DNA of 64,000 bases from Thiocapsa bogorovii (GCF_021228795.1 NZ_CP089309.1:5329501-5393500); one strand, 5' to 3'; positions 1 to 9,148 are shown, counted from the first letter of the stretch. The notes: generated by a model not told the origin, from the sequence alone. Program-made: numbers and translations.

Positions 1-1
1 C

Positions 2-109
2 GGAACCACGCTGATCCTACCCGCGGAGCTCAGCAATATCGGTGCAGCGGTCGCGGGTTTGGCCAAGACACTGCAAGCGGTCGGCTCGGCCGAGGTGACC
101 AGAACCTGA
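2..109 (+). CDS. C-terminal tail of a protein entering from the left, possibly SPFH/band-7
   Basis: The window opens inside a plus-strand reading frame that stops at TGA 107-109. The 35 visible residues include TLILPAELSNIGAAVAGL, which resembles the conserved tail of some SPFH/band-7 (stomatin-like) membrane proteins, where a 'LPADL..V...IA.L' segment closes the chain. Only the tail is present, so neither domain content nor start can be judged. It converges with the minus-strand sugar-transferase relic that follows. The family assignment is tentative. Confidence 0.35.
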   Translation, partial: GTTLILPAELSNIGAAVAGLAKTLQAVGSAEVTRT

Positions 110-198
110 AGGATCGGACACCGTAGGCCGGGGTGAGCTTGCGAACCCCGGCTTCTCGGTCGCTCCAGGCCGATTTCGCTCGATCCCCGACATCGACG

Positions 199-1427
199 TC
201 AGTACGCGTTTTCGGTGTTGAAGAGCGCAAAAGGCGTTCTGAACATGATGTAGAGGTCGAACAGGACCGACCAGTTCTCGATATAGTAGATATCGTACTC
301 GACCCGCTTGTGGATCTTCTCGGGAGTGTCGACCTCGCCGCGCCATCCGTTGATCTGTGCCCACCCGGTGATGCCCGGTTTGACCTTGTGACGGGCGAAA
401 TAGCCATCCACGACCTGCTCCCACAGACGCTCGTCGGTGTGTGCGTTCACCGCATGGGGGCGCGGACCGACGAGCGACAACTCCCCGCTCAAGACGTTGA
501 AAAGTTGCGGGAGCTCGTCGATCGATGCCTTTCGGATGAAACGCCCGACACGCGTGATTCGCGAATCACCCTTGGTGACCACGCGCTTGGCGAGCGGATC
601 GGACAAGTGCTGATACATGGATCGAAATTTGAAGACCTCGATCACCTCGTTGTTGAACCCGTAGCGCTTCTGCCGAAAGAGGATGGGGCCTGGACTATCC
701 AGCCGGATTGCGAGCGCCGTCGCAAGCATGATGGGTGACAAGATGATCAAGGCGACGCTGGCGACCAGTAGATCCAGGGTCCGCTTGACGATCGCATCCC
801 AATCCGCGACCGGCTTGTCCACGACGTCGACAAAGGGTACGCCCCCGATAAACGAGGAGGCGCGATCGCGAAAATCCAAACTGGCCGTGTGAGCCGAGAG
901 GCGGATATCAACCGGCAGCACCCAGAGCTGTTTGAGAAATTCGAGCAGCCGCCGCTCCGCATTGATCGGGATCGTCACGATCAGCATGTCGACCCGGGCG
1001 ATGCGGGCAAACTCGACCAGGTCGGCGACGCTTCCGAGCTTCGGGTATCCCGCGACGATGGCCGGTGATCGGTCGCTCCTGCGGTCGTCGAAGATTCCGC
1101 AGATGCGAATCGCGTGGCTGGGTTGCTTTTGGATGTCCCGAATCAGATCGGCCGCTGATGCACCACGACTGCGCCCGCCGTCGACAGCAGGGTCAACGCG
1201 CCGAGCGATGCAACAACGACCGCATCGGCAACACGAACGACTCCTGTCAAGACGGACGCGGAGATCGTCGATGCCCTGAGACTCTCTGCAACCGCCAAAG
1301 CTTGATCGGAGAGTTTTCGGGTTTTCAGACTGGGGTCGTCGTCCTTGGGGATCCCTTGCTGTCTAGCGTTCGGATCGACCTCAGTCACGCTCTTCAGCAA
1401 CCTCGCAGAGAGTTCTTCCGGAAACAT
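199..1427 (-). pseudogene. Undecaprenyl-phosphate sugar phosphotransferase (WcaJ type), internally deleted and frameshifted
   Basis: The C-terminal catalytic half is well preserved (ATG 985-987 to stop 199-201). It has a membrane hairpin (LDLLVASVALIILSPIMLA), the FKFRSM motif, SIDELPQLFNVL, GPRPHAV, KPGITGWAQING and a final DLYIMFRTP segment, as in enzymes that load hexose-1-P on undecaprenyl phosphate to start EPS units. Upstream codons in the same frame give the CoA-binding-like middle domain (ICGIFDDRRSD, then YPKLGSVADLVEFARI). The N-terminus (ATG 1425-1427, first membrane helix) lies in another frame that stops at 1143. About four predicted helices are missing at a junction near 1150-1180. 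Family members are about 460-480 aa, so deletion plus frameshift makes this a relic. The free C-terminal domain could still be translated, because the minimal catalytic domain is known to suffice in PglC-like enzymes (inference). Confidence 0.85.
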
Positions 1428-1761
1428 GATCGGCCTCGGATCGGGCGATGATCGACTTGATCGAACGAATGTAGGCACCGCAGCAAAGCTCGTGCCGAGG
1501 TTGTTGTGGGGGCGATGAAGGGCAGTGATTCGGTCTTCAGTCTATTCTGATGGAATTTAAGCCCATGTTTTATTTCTTGAAATGTCCTCTTGATGTTGCC
1601 GGAGCGAAGGACGTCGGGACCTCGGCCGAATGCGAAGCAGGACTTTTCAGGGCGTCATGCGGTGCCGCAGAATGTCGAAACATCTTAAAACGGAGCACTT
1701 CCGATCCTTGGCGAGCGCTCCGGATTCTTTGTAGGAAGGCGACGAACGATCGTCGTAGCGG
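1428..1761. other. Intergenic stretch, nothing recognised
   Basis: About 330 bp between the 5' end of the broken sugar transferase and the stop of the HPt gene. Short open frames here do not resemble any family I know and have no convincing start. The stretch is more AT-rich around 1540-1590. Confidence 0.5.
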
Positions 1762-2115
1762 CTAAGCCCCGGATTCCTCGGCGAGCCGGCCTGCATGGGC
1801 CTCGACAGCAGCGAGATCATTCGAGATCAGCAGAGGATCGCCCAAGCGTGCCGCGCGCTCCAAAGCCTCGATGGCGTCGTCCAGCGCAGGAACCCCGCAA
1901 TACCGTGTTGCTCCCCGCACCTGATGGGCGTGCTCGGCGAGCCCAGGCCAATCCGACTCCTCGACGCAGGCGCGCAAGGCTTCGATCTCGGCGGGCAGCC
2001 CATCGAGCAAGGCCGCAAGCAGCTCTTGCGCGAGAGCAGCATCACCGCCGGCACTCTCGAGGGCAGCGACAGTGTCTCGAGCAGGCAATACCTTCGGTCT
2101 GGATCTGTAGCCCAT
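1762..2115 (-). CDS. HPt phosphotransfer protein, like the C-terminus of GacS/BarA
   Basis: 117 residues starting at ATG 2113-2115; an in-frame ATG at 2173-2175 would add 20. It holds one four-helix HPt domain with the HxxRG phosphoacceptor motif (HAHQVRGATRYCGVPAL), followed by a helix ending RLAEESGA. The 'YCGVPAL' extension is typical of the HPt domain that ends BarA/GacS hybrid kinases, and gacS/barA is commonly divergent from cysM, as here. No receiver or kinase domain precedes it, because the DNA upstream is cysM. It is therefore either a free-standing HPt module or the surviving tail of a lost BarA. It would pass phosphate from a hybrid kinase to a response regulator such as UvrY/GacA. 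Confidence 0.7.
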   Translation of the reverse strand: MGYRSRPKVLPARDTVAALESAGGDAALAQELLAALLDGLPAEIEALRACVEESDWPGLAEHAHQVRGATRYCGVPALDDAIEALERAARLGDPLLISNDLAAVEAHAGRLAEESGA

Positions 2116-2239
2116 CGTGCGTGCATGCCCGGTTGATGTCTTCTTGAATTCCCGTACTGTATCGGGAATGGGCATGCATCGTCTAGGCTGGCGCGGGGGC
2201 TCGCTCATTCGACCGGCCGCCTGGGCCTTGCAACAAGGG

Positions 2240-2293
2240 GCTCGTGACGCTCCGCGCCACATGCCGCGATGGCCGAAAGAACGAACGAGGCCC
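2240..2293. repeat. Repeat family A, deleted copy
   Basis: The stretch CTCGTGACGCTCCGCGCCAC, then TGCCGCGATGGCCGAAA and CGAACGAGGCC, matches the flanks of the fuller copy at 11493-11572 but lacks its central palindrome. It lies in the divergent spacer between the HPt gene and cysM. Confidence 0.6.
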
Positions 2294-2394
2294 CGGTGCG
2301 GCTCCGCCGTGGCTTGGTCGGCGCCCGACGCAGTTGAAGATTCTCCCAAACAACCTTTATCCGCCCGGCGCGAAGCCGATGTGAGCAGAAGAAG

Positions 2395-3285
2395 ATGTCT
2401 TACCCAACAATCGAAGACTTCGTCGGCAACACGCCCCTTGTCAGACTCCAGCGGCTTCCCGGCAAGACGGACAACCTGATCCTGGCCAAGCTCGAGGGCA
2501 ACAATCCCGCAGGCTCCGTCAAGGATCGCCCTGCGTTGAACATGATCCGTCGAGCCGAGGAAAGGGGCACCATCAAACCCGGCGACACCTTGATCGAGGC
2601 AACGAGCGGCAACACCGGGATTGCGCTCGCGATGGCGGCGGCGATCAAGGGCTATCGGATGGTGCTCATCATGCCGGAGCATATGAGTGCGGAGCGACGC
2701 GGTGTCATGCGCAGCTTCGGCGCGGAGATCGTCCTGACACCCAAGGCGGGAAGCATGGAGGCGGCAATCGATCTGGCCAATGCGATGGAGGCGCGAGGGG
2801 AGGGGATCCGGCTCGATCAATTCTCCAACCCGGACAATCCGGCAGCGCACTACGAGTCGACCGGCCCGGAGATCTGGCGCGACACCGACGGGCGTATCAC
2901 CCACTTCGTCAGTGCGATGGGTACGACCGGGACCATCATGGGAACCGGACGCTACCTCAAAGAGCAGAACCCGAAGATTCAAATCATCGGCGTTCAGCCG
3001 GAGGCCGGTTCAAGCATCCCCGGGATCCGACGTTGGCCCGAGGCTTACCTTCCGAAGATCTTCGATCCCGCGAGTGTGGATCGGATCATCGATGTTTCTC
3101 AAGACATCGCCGAGCAGACCGCTCGCGAGCTTGCCGCGCGGGAGGGAATCTTCGGCGGGGTGTCGTCCGGGGGCTGCGTCGCAGCAGCGCTGTCGCTCTC
3201 GCGGGAGCTGAGCGACTCCGTTATCGTCGCGATCATCTGTGATCGAGGCGATCGCTATCTGTCGACCGGAGTGTTTCCGGCTTAG
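2395..3285 (+). CDS. cysM: Cysteine synthase B (O-acetylserine sulfhydrylase)
   Basis: 296 aa PLP enzyme joining O-acetylserine with sulfide or thiosulfate to give cysteine or S-sulfocysteine in the cytoplasm. The PLP lysine is K43 in NPAGSVKDRPA. The substrate loop TSGNTG is at 70-75 and the phosphate-binding GTTGT at 176-180. The C-terminus DRGDRYLSTGVF is diagnostic of CysM rather than CysK, and the length fits the family. The start codon ATG 2395 gives the normal N-terminus (MSYPTIEDFVGNTPLV). It is divergent from the HPt gene, as often seen for gacS-cysM. The usual downstream partner rlmD is about 60 kb away. Confidence 0.95.
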   Translation: MSYPTIEDFVGNTPLVRLQRLPGKTDNLILAKLEGNNPAGSVKDRPALNMIRRAEERGTIKPGDTLIEATSGNTGIALAMAAAIKGYRMVLIMPEHMSAERRGVMRSFGAEIVLTPKAGSMEAAIDLANAMEARGEGIRLDQFSNPDNPAAHYESTGPEIWRDTDGRITHFVSAMGTTGTIMGTGRYLKEQNPKIQIIGVQPEAGSSIPGIRRWPEAYLPKIFDPASVDRIIDVSQDIAEQTARELAAREGIFGGVSSGGCVAAALSLSRELSDSVIVAIICDRGDRYLSTGVFPA

Positions 3286-3310
3286 GCGAACTCTGGCAAC
3301 CCATTCGCCA

Positions 3311-3327
3311 GGCTCCGGTCCGGAGCC
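3311..3327 (+). terminator. Hairpin after cysM, possible terminator
   Basis: GGCTCCG-GTC-CGGAGCC is a perfect 7-bp stem with a 3-nt loop, 25 bp after the cysM stop. It is followed by TTCACG rather than a T-run, so intrinsic termination would be weak. Confidence 0.4.
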
Positions 3328-3348
3328 TTCACGCTAGAGGGGTGCGAA

Positions 3349-3418
3349 GGTTGTGCCGAGCCGTGCGAGGCACAACCCACCGTCGGCGGAAGTTGTGCTT
3401 CCTATCGTCAGCACAACC
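3349..3418. repeat. Two adjacent inverted repeats of GGTTGTGC
   Basis: GGTTGTGC (3349-3356), GCACAACC (3370-3377), AGTTGTGC (3391-3398) and GCACAACC (3411-3418) alternate in orientation with 12-13 bp between them. The result is two tandem dyads between two convergent genes, like a REP/BIME-type extragenic element. Confidence 0.6.
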
Positions 3419-3485
3419 TACGGATTACTTGATCTAAGCCAGCGCGGTGACCGCCATCCGAGAGGATCGCGGGAACCTTGGTGCG

Positions 3486-4157
3486 CTATGACTCCCGATG
3501 CTTTTCGGAACGAACTTTTTTGCGTCGAGACACAGCCGCGAGCCCGATCAACGCGCTTCCGAAAAGCCAACCGGCAGCGGGGATCGGCACCGCGTTCACG
3601 GACACCTTCGCCACGTCGAAACCGTCTTTCGGAGAAGACGTATTCAAGCCCAGGTCGACAAGGAGAAGATACCGGAAAACCCCGTCTGCATTCAAAGTTC
3701 CGCCGTTCGGGGGCGAAGCCGCAAAGTTCCCGAGCTCGCCGAGCTTCGTCCATTGGCTGGGCTCGGCTGTCATTGCTGGGAAGCTTGGCTTCGAGAAGTC
3801 CCAGGAATTTCCCGCGTAGACCGCGACCTTCTCCGGCCAGTGCCTGCATGTTCCGGCACCCGTGTCGTTACATGTGTTGAATGTCGTCTCCCAGACCGTC
3901 ACGGGCCCCGAAAAGGCTGTTCCAAATCCGAAGACGGCAGAGCCATTCAAACCTAAGCTTCGGAAAGTGCTAGTCGACCCGTCGAGTGCATTCGCGTTGA
4001 GGTGTCGATCATCTGCTTTCGTAATCCCCGCTTGTCCGAAGCCATACTGAAACGATGCCTGCGTCGCATCCACCCTCTCCGCCGTTGCAGGGACGCTGTG
4101 AAGGGCAAACGCGGAGATTGCCACCAAACCGACCAGATTCCGTGTCGCGATTCTCAT
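3486..4157 (-). CDS. Exported VPLPA/PEP-CTERM sorting-domain protein
   Basis: 223 aa. An N-terminal signal peptide (MRIATRNLVGLVAISAFALHS, cleavage near ATA-E) is followed by about 160 residues with no domain I recognise. That part contains two cysteines close together (NTCNDTGAGTCRHW) that could form a disulfide. The C-terminus is a textbook sorting signal: VPIPAAGWLFGSALIGLAA, then a basic tail RRKK. This is the VPLPA-CTERM variant, matching the XrtD-type exosortase at 13.8 kb, which would cut near the VPIPA motif at the membrane. A sigma-54 promoter lies about 70 bp upstream. It is probably an extracellular or surface matrix protein; the function of the body is unknown. Confidence 0.85.
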   Translation of the reverse strand: MRIATRNLVGLVAISAFALHSVPATAERVDATQASFQYGFGQAGITKADDRHLNANALDGSTSTFRSLGLNGSAVFGFGTAFSGPVTVWETTFNTCNDTGAGTCRHWPEKVAVYAGNSWDFSKPSFPAMTAEPSQWTKLGELGNFAASPPNGGTLNADGVFRYLLLVDLGLNTSSPKDGFDVAKVSVNAVPIPAAGWLFGSALIGLAAVSRRKKVRSEKHRES

Positions 4158-4240
4158 TATTGAAATTCTCTTGAGCTGTTGTCGTCCGAGTTCAAGCGTC
4201 GGGCACTGGCATCAGCCGCAACCCCCGCACCGCTTGCTCT

Positions 4241-4256
4241 AGCAGAAAGCGTGCCT
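4241..4256 (-). promoter_or_regulatory. Sigma-54 promoter of the VPLPA-CTERM gene
   Basis: On the minus strand this reads AGGCACGCTTTCTGCT. It has GG and GC exactly 10 bp apart and matches the consensus TGGCACG-N4-TTGCW in all but the first base and the first T of the -12 element. Transcription would begin near 4229 and reach the ATG at 4157. PrsR, encoded nearby, is a sigma-54 activator. Confidence 0.75.
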
Positions 4257-4283
4257 ATCTTTGAGCCACGTGACGCTAGAGGT

Positions 4284-4303
4284 CCTGTCGCTGCTCGGAC
4301 AGG
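4284..4303. promoter_or_regulatory. Dyad upstream of the sigma-54 promoter, candidate activator site
   Basis: CCTGTC-N8-GACAGG is a perfect dyad whose centre lies about 65 bp upstream of the predicted start. The position and TGTC/GACA half-sites are typical of enhancer-binding-protein sites. PrsR binding is inference, and I did not find the same dyad at the other two sigma-54 promoters. Confidence 0.35.
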
Positions 4304-4972
4304 GTTTGTGAAGCCTTTCATCGAGGACGATTGCGCCTGTTCGCCCTGCCCGGGCTGCCTGGAATTTCCGTGAGGAATTCCGAAAAAAATTTACAAAACA
4401 ACAGATCACGATACTCCCGTCAATTCACGTGCCGGCGAGGAGTCACCGCCTAGGCCCGATAGCCTTCAAGCAGCGAACGGCCTCCTCTGCATGCGAGAAA
4501 CACGTCGAGCTGCCCCGGCGGAGTTATCTCGCTGTAAAATATTTCGAAAAACGACCACATGGGACGCGGACCGGATCGGAAAAATCCAGAAAACAGTTCT
4601 CGACGAAGTCGCTGTAGAATAAAGAATTCTATTCATTCTGTCTCCGGTCCGCAGGTCGCTTCAGCACCGGTTCGCCGTCATGTCGGATTCCTTTACAACT
4701 TTCCGCCTTGGCGGTCCCGGACGCTGGACGCCCTCTCTTCGGCGCCGATTTAGGCTGCGGCGTTGACGTTCGGATCGATTTCGCTCGACTGGACCCTGAA
4801 GGGTGATCACATTGGAAAATCCGCGTGTGCTCGGTAGTCAAGGCTGTCGGTCAGTCGTTGCGACGGTCTTCGACCGTCATGCGGCGGCACAGGGCGACCA
4901 CGCCGGAGACCATTGCGCTAGAATCTCCCCACCAGTCACGCTCCGTGACGATCCGTTCACCTAAGTCTTAAG
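4304..4972. other. Long spacer before prsK with two short dyads
   Basis: No convincing gene. An A-rich patch lies at about 4380-4420. Two perfect dyads, GACGGTC-TTC-GACCGTC (4862-4878) and GTCACG-CTC-CGTGAC (4936-4950), sit just upstream of the prsK start and may be operators. I see no clear -35/-10 pair. Confidence 0.4.
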
Positions 4973-7090
4973 ATGTTGACTCCGCAAGCGACCGGGGAAC
5001 TGGGCTATGCGCTCGTTGCGGTTCTGTCCGCGGGCCTCGCATTACTGCTATTGATAAGCTGGCGTGGGCGCATGCAGGGCATGCTGTTGGTCGTGGCCGT
5101 GACGATCAACGCGGTGTGGGCAACGGCGCTTGCCGTTCAAGTGACCTGGAAGATCTTGCCGATCGAGGTCATCTGGGTGTTGGAGTCCTTGCGGGCATTC
5201 GCCTGGATTCTCTTCCTGGCGCGTCTGCTGGAGTTTCAGATCCAGGAACGACCGGGGGCTTTGCGATTGCTGAAGCGTTTGCGGGGTGTCGCCGTCGCGA
5301 TCGCCCTGCTGTTGTCTCTGCCGTTCGAGTCTTGGGTCTCGCCCTTCGTTGGCGAAGCCTATGAAATCGCGCTTCAGGCCCGGATGTTCGGGTACGTCGC
5401 ATTGTCCGTCATCGGGCTGGTGTTGGTCGAGCATGTCTACCGCAACACCCTTTGGCAGCGTCGCAACGAGATTCGCTTTTTGTGCTTCGGTCTCGGTGCG
5501 CTGTTCGGCTTTGACTTCTATTTTTATGCGGATGCGATGCTCGTGAACCGGATCGATCCGGAGATTTTGCTGGTGCGTGGACCCTGGAACGTCGTCGTCA
5601 TCCCGCTGTTGGCAATCTCCGCGGCACGAAATCCGCGTTGGACCGTCCATTTGTTTGTCTCGCGCACCTTGGTCTTTCATACCACGGCATTGGTGGCGAC
5701 TGGGATCTATCTGGTGCTGATGGCGTTTGCGGGCTACTGGATCAAGATTCACGGCGAGGAGTGGAGCGGACCGCTGCAGCTTCTGTTCCTCATCGGGGCC
5801 GGGGGTGTGCCGCTTTTGCTCTTCTTTTCAGGGCACTTGCGGGCATGGCTGAAAGTTTTTATCGCCAAAAGCTTCTTTCGCTCCCGGTTCGACTATCGGC
5901 ATGAGTGGATTCGGGTCACGCGGCGGCTGTCCGGACAAGAGCTTCACGTTGGTTTGCCGGAACGTATTGTCATCACCCTGGGAGAGCTGGTCGATCGGCC
6001 GGGCGGGGCGATCTGGGTCAGTGATGGAAAGGGGCGATTTCGCTGGGAAAGCTGTGTGGGCTGCAGCGAGGTTTGGATCGATCCGAGTTGGGATGCCGGG
6101 GAGTTCTGCCTGAGTTTGGAGCGTATCGGCTGGATTCTCGATCTGGCCGAATATGCGCGTGATCCCTCCCTGTATCCGGGGTTGGATGTACCGCCGTGGA
6201 TGGGAGATCTCAGGAATTTTTCGCTCGCCGTTCCGATCCTGCACGAGCACCGGGTCCTCGGCTTCGTGCTGCTCGTCAAGCCGCTCGTCCCGCATCCGCT
6301 CAACTGGGAGACGATCGATCTGCTCAAGACAGCGGCAATGCAGGCCGGCAGTTATCTCGCGCTGGAGCAGACCGCCAAGGCCCTTGCGGAGGCCCACCAG
6401 TTCGACGGATTCAACCGGCTCTCGGCGTTTGTGGTGCACGATCTCAAGAATCTGGTGGCGCAGTTGACTCTCGTCGTCCGTAATGCCGAACGACACAAGA
6501 ACAATCCGGCGTTCGTGGAAGACGCGTTCGCGACAGTCGGCAGTGCGGTCGAGAAAATGAATCGTCTCTTGCTGCAACTGCGCGGGGCAGGCTCGGGCGA
6601 GCGCGCCGATTCGGTCGATCTGCGCCGTCTGTTGCGGGATCTTGTTGCGGAGTCTGGACGCCGCGAACCCGTCCCGGTTCTCGATGTCAATGGGGTGGAG
6701 CATGGGGTCGTACACGCAGATCTAGACCGCTTGACCGCCGTGATCGATAATGTCATCCGCAACGCACAAGAGGCAACCGATCGCTCGGGTCAGGTTCGGG
6801 TCAGTTTGGTCGAACGCGGCGGGGAAGCGGTCATCGAGGTCGCCGATACCGGCGTAGGCATGGACGAGGATTTCATTCGAAATCGATTGTTTCGACCATT
6901 CGAATCGACCAAAGGCCTCGCAGGCATGGGCATCGGCGCATATGATTGTCGCCAATATATCCTAGGGATTGGCGGAAATGTGGAGGTCACGAGCCGACCG
7001 GGAGAGGGGGCTTGTTTCCGCATCCACATCCCTTTGGCGAGCGACATAAAGAAAGCGGAAACAGGGTCGGTCCCGGCGATGGAGACGTAA
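4973..7090 (+). CDS. prsK: PEP-CTERM system sensor histidine kinase PrsK
   Basis: 705 aa. About eight or nine predicted membrane helices fill residues 10-290. A GAF-like sensor segment follows (about 320-460), then a kinase core with the phospho-acceptor H489 in VVHDLKN, N597 in the N-box DNVIRNAQEAT, and the ATP-lid motif DTGVGMD from D625. The MASE-like multi-helix N-terminus plus GAF plus 'HDLKN' box is the PrsK architecture of exosortase systems. The next gene starts 12 bp later and encodes its partner PrsR, so the two form an operon. The signal it senses is not evident. In Zoogloea, PrsK-PrsR with RpoN is known to control PEP-CTERM protein genes. The start ATG 4973 leaves a short N-terminus before the first helix. 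Confidence 0.92.
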   Translation: MLTPQATGELGYALVAVLSAGLALLLLISWRGRMQGMLLVVAVTINAVWATALAVQVTWKILPIEVIWVLESLRAFAWILFLARLLEFQIQERPGALRLLKRLRGVAVAIALLLSLPFESWVSPFVGEAYEIALQARMFGYVALSVIGLVLVEHVYRNTLWQRRNEIRFLCFGLGALFGFDFYFYADAMLVNRIDPEILLVRGPWNVVVIPLLAISAARNPRWTVHLFVSRTLVFHTTALVATGIYLVLMAFAGYWIKIHGEEWSGPLQLLFLIGAGGVPLLLFFSGHLRAWLKVFIAKSFFRSRFDYRHEWIRVTRRLSGQELHVGLPERIVITLGELVDRPGGAIWVSDGKGRFRWESCVGCSEVWIDPSWDAGEFCLSLERIGWILDLAEYARDPSLYPGLDVPPWMGDLRNFSLAVPILHEHRVLGFVLLVKPLVPHPLNWETIDLLKTAAMQAGSYLALEQTAKALAEAHQFDGFNRLSAFVVHDLKNLVAQLTLVVRNAERHKNNPAFVEDAFATVGSAVEKMNRLLLQLRGAGSGERADSVDLRRLLRDLVAESGRREPVPVLDVNGVEHGVVHADLDRLTAVIDNVIRNAQEATDRSGQVRVSLVERGGEAVIEVADTGVGMDEDFIRNRLFRPFESTKGLAGMGIGAYDCRQYILGIGGNVEVTSRPGEGACFRIHIPLASDIKKAETGSVPAMET

Positions 7091-7102
7091 GGGGGTGAGG
7101 AC

Positions 7103-8470
7103 TTGGACGGTAACGATCGGACGCTTCTGATTGTCGAGGATGACCCCGGACTGCAGCGACAGTTGCGCTGGAGCTTCGAGGGCTTCGAGGGCTTCGAGGT
7201 TTTTGCGGTGGGGGACCGCGAGGCTGCGCTGGCCGAGGTACGCCGCCATCGACCTGCCGTGGTCACCCTGGATCTCGGGTTGCCGCCGGATCCCGGGGGA
7301 ACCAGCGAAGGATTCAGAGCGTTGCAGGAGATCCTTACGCTTTCGCCGACGACCAAGGTCGTTGTCGTCACCGGACATAACGACCGGGACAACGCGGTCC
7401 GCGCGGTCGGGCTCGGGGCCCACGATTTTTGCGAGAAACCGGTCGATCCGGAGGTGTTGACGCTCATCGTCACGCGCGCCAGTCAGATGCATTATCTCGA
7501 AGAGGAGAACCGAAGGCTGGCCTTGAAGGCGGCTTCGGATTACTCGTTCGAGGGGATGATCGCCGTGAGTCCGGAGATGCTGCAAATCCGCCGGATGATC
7601 GAGAAACTGGCCCCGATCGACGTCACCACCTTGGTCCTCGGCGAAAGCGGCACCGGTAAGGAGGTGCTGGTCAGAATCCTCCATGCGCTGAGCGCGCGAG
7701 CAAAGCAACGTTTGGTGGCGATCAACTGCGCCGCCATCCCGGAGGCGCTGCTCGAGAGCGAGCTTTTCGGCTACGAGAAGGGCGCCTTTACCGGGGCTGG
7801 AAAGGTCACGCCGGGAAAGATCGAGTCGGCGGACGGCGGTATCCTGTTTCTCGACGAGATCGGCGATTTGCCGCACCCCCTGCAGGCGAAGTTGCTGAGA
7901 TTCCTGCAGGAGCGGGTCGTCGAGCGGGTCGGGGGGCGCCAGGAGATCCCGGTGGATGTGCGCGTGGTTTGTGCGACACACCAGAATCTCATGGAGCTCA
8001 TTCGCGACGGCCGGTTCCGCGAGGACCTTTACTACCGGATCAACGGTGCAACCGTGCTGGTCCCCCCTCTGCGCGAACGCCAGGGCGATGTACTCGTGCT
8101 TGCCCGTACCTTCTTGCTCCGGTTCGCGGCCGAGTATCAACGACCGATCAAGGATCTAACGCCGGAGGCAAAGCGGGTCATCGAAATCTATCCCTGGCCC
8201 GGCAACGTTCGCGAGTTGGTGAACCGCGTCAAGCGCGCCGTGATCATGGCGGACGGTCAGTACGTCACACCGGAGGATCTGGAATTGGATGCTGTCGAGG
8301 AGGCATGCGAGCCGTTCGATCTGAGAGAGATCCGCGAGCATGCGGAGCGACGAGCCATTCAACGCGCATTGCAGCATCGCGACAACAATGTGTCACGTGC
8401 GGCGGATCTGCTGGGCATCACTCGGCCCACGCTCTACGGTCTCATCAAGAAGTACGACATCCCGACCTGA
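7103..8470 (+). CDS. prsR: PEP-CTERM-box response regulator PrsR, sigma-54 activator
   Basis: 455 aa, read from TTG 7103 because of the strong GGGGGTGAGG ribosome site just before it and the early LLIVEDD receiver strand. The receiver domain has the phospho-acceptor D57. The AAA+ domain has Walker A GESGTGKE (180-187) and the sigma-54-contact loop GAFTGA at 227-232. The C-terminus has a Fis-type helix-turn-helix ending near the last residue (NNVSRAADLLGITRPTLYGL). It should bind upstream sites and open sigma-54 promoters. Candidates in this window are at 4241, 50191 and 57715, all before sorting-signal protein genes. Residues FEGFEGFEVF are an internal duplication encoded by gagggcttc repeats. 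Cotranscribed with prsK. Confidence 0.93.
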   Translation: MDGNDRTLLIVEDDPGLQRQLRWSFEGFEGFEVFAVGDREAALAEVRRHRPAVVTLDLGLPPDPGGTSEGFRALQEILTLSPTTKVVVVTGHNDRDNAVRAVGLGAHDFCEKPVDPEVLTLIVTRASQMHYLEEENRRLALKAASDYSFEGMIAVSPEMLQIRRMIEKLAPIDVTTLVLGESGTGKEVLVRILHALSARAKQRLVAINCAAIPEALLESELFGYEKGAFTGAGKVTPGKIESADGGILFLDEIGDLPHPLQAKLLRFLQERVVERVGGRQEIPVDVRVVCATHQNLMELIRDGRFREDLYYRINGATVLVPPLRERQGDVLVLARTFLLRFAAEYQRPIKDLTPEAKRVIEIYPWPGNVRELVNRVKRAVIMADGQYVTPEDLELDAVEEACEPFDLREIREHAERRAIQRALQHRDNNVSRAADLLGITRPTLYGLIKKYDIPT

Positions 8471-8627
8471 CCGGCCTCGGTTTCAACGACACCCGGCCAC
8501 TCCAAGCGATTCATCGCGCTTCGCAAAGCCGGGCGTCGCCGAGGAGCGATTCGAAAAACCAAACCCCTCAGCCGAGGTGAGCCGAGCAAACCCGGCGCCG
8601 ACGCCCGGGGACCCCAAGTCTACAGGA

Positions 8628-8960
8628 ACTCGTCACACCCGCGCCGCGGTGTCACGCACGCCCTGCGGCGCTCCGCGCCATGTGCCACTATCGCCGGCGT
8701 CACGCCAAGGCCATCAGCGGCCTCGCTCATTCAAACCGGCAACCCAAGGCTCAAGTGTCTCGTGACACCCGCTCCGCGGTGTCACGCATAACCCCTGGCG
8801 CTCTGCGCCGCGTGCCGCTATGGCCGGATTCACGAACTCGGTCCAATCCGCCGAATCCCCGCTTCTCCCGATAGCATCTCAATGACAGCGCTCTGCGTTG
8901 TCAGACATGCCCCTGCCGCTCCGCGCCAAATGCGGCGATCGCTCGCGTTACGAACAAGGC
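8628..8960. repeat. Repeat family A, three tandem degenerate units
   Basis: Units begin near 8632, 8761 and 8882, about 120-130 bp apart. Each starts with a palindrome of the form GTGACACCCGC..GCGGTGTCAC, then 'GCGCTCCGCGCC', then 'TGCCGCTATGGCCGG.TTCACGAAC'. The third is the most decayed. They fill most of the 800-bp gap between prsR and the PKD-domain gene; the remainder (8471-8627, 8961-9148) holds nothing I recognise. There is no coding potential. Confidence 0.75.
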
Positions 8961-9148
8961 CAATCAGCCAAATCCCCGTTTACCCGGCTCCGAAACTGTG
9001 ACCCGCATCACACCCCAATAAAAAACCACCTTCCCCCTGAACGCTCCTGACCAACATGGGAGTGGCGTCACGAAACGCTCCGACCGCAATCGCTAGATTC
9101 ACAGCGTCGGCAAAAGAACGCTCGGTCGGAATACGTAATCAGACGTCA

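Noticed and set aside
1762-2982. A 406-codon minus-strand open frame
   Set aside because: Only the last 118 codons are an HPt protein. The upstream part is the antisense of cysM and shows no family similarity.
5828-8140. Long minus-strand frames opposite prsK and prsR
   Set aside because: They are shadows caused by GC-rich codons of the two clearly recognisable genes; no motifs.
8628-8960. The spaced repeat-A units as a CRISPR array
   Set aside because: The units are degenerate and over 70 bp long, with only three copies and no cas genes in the window.
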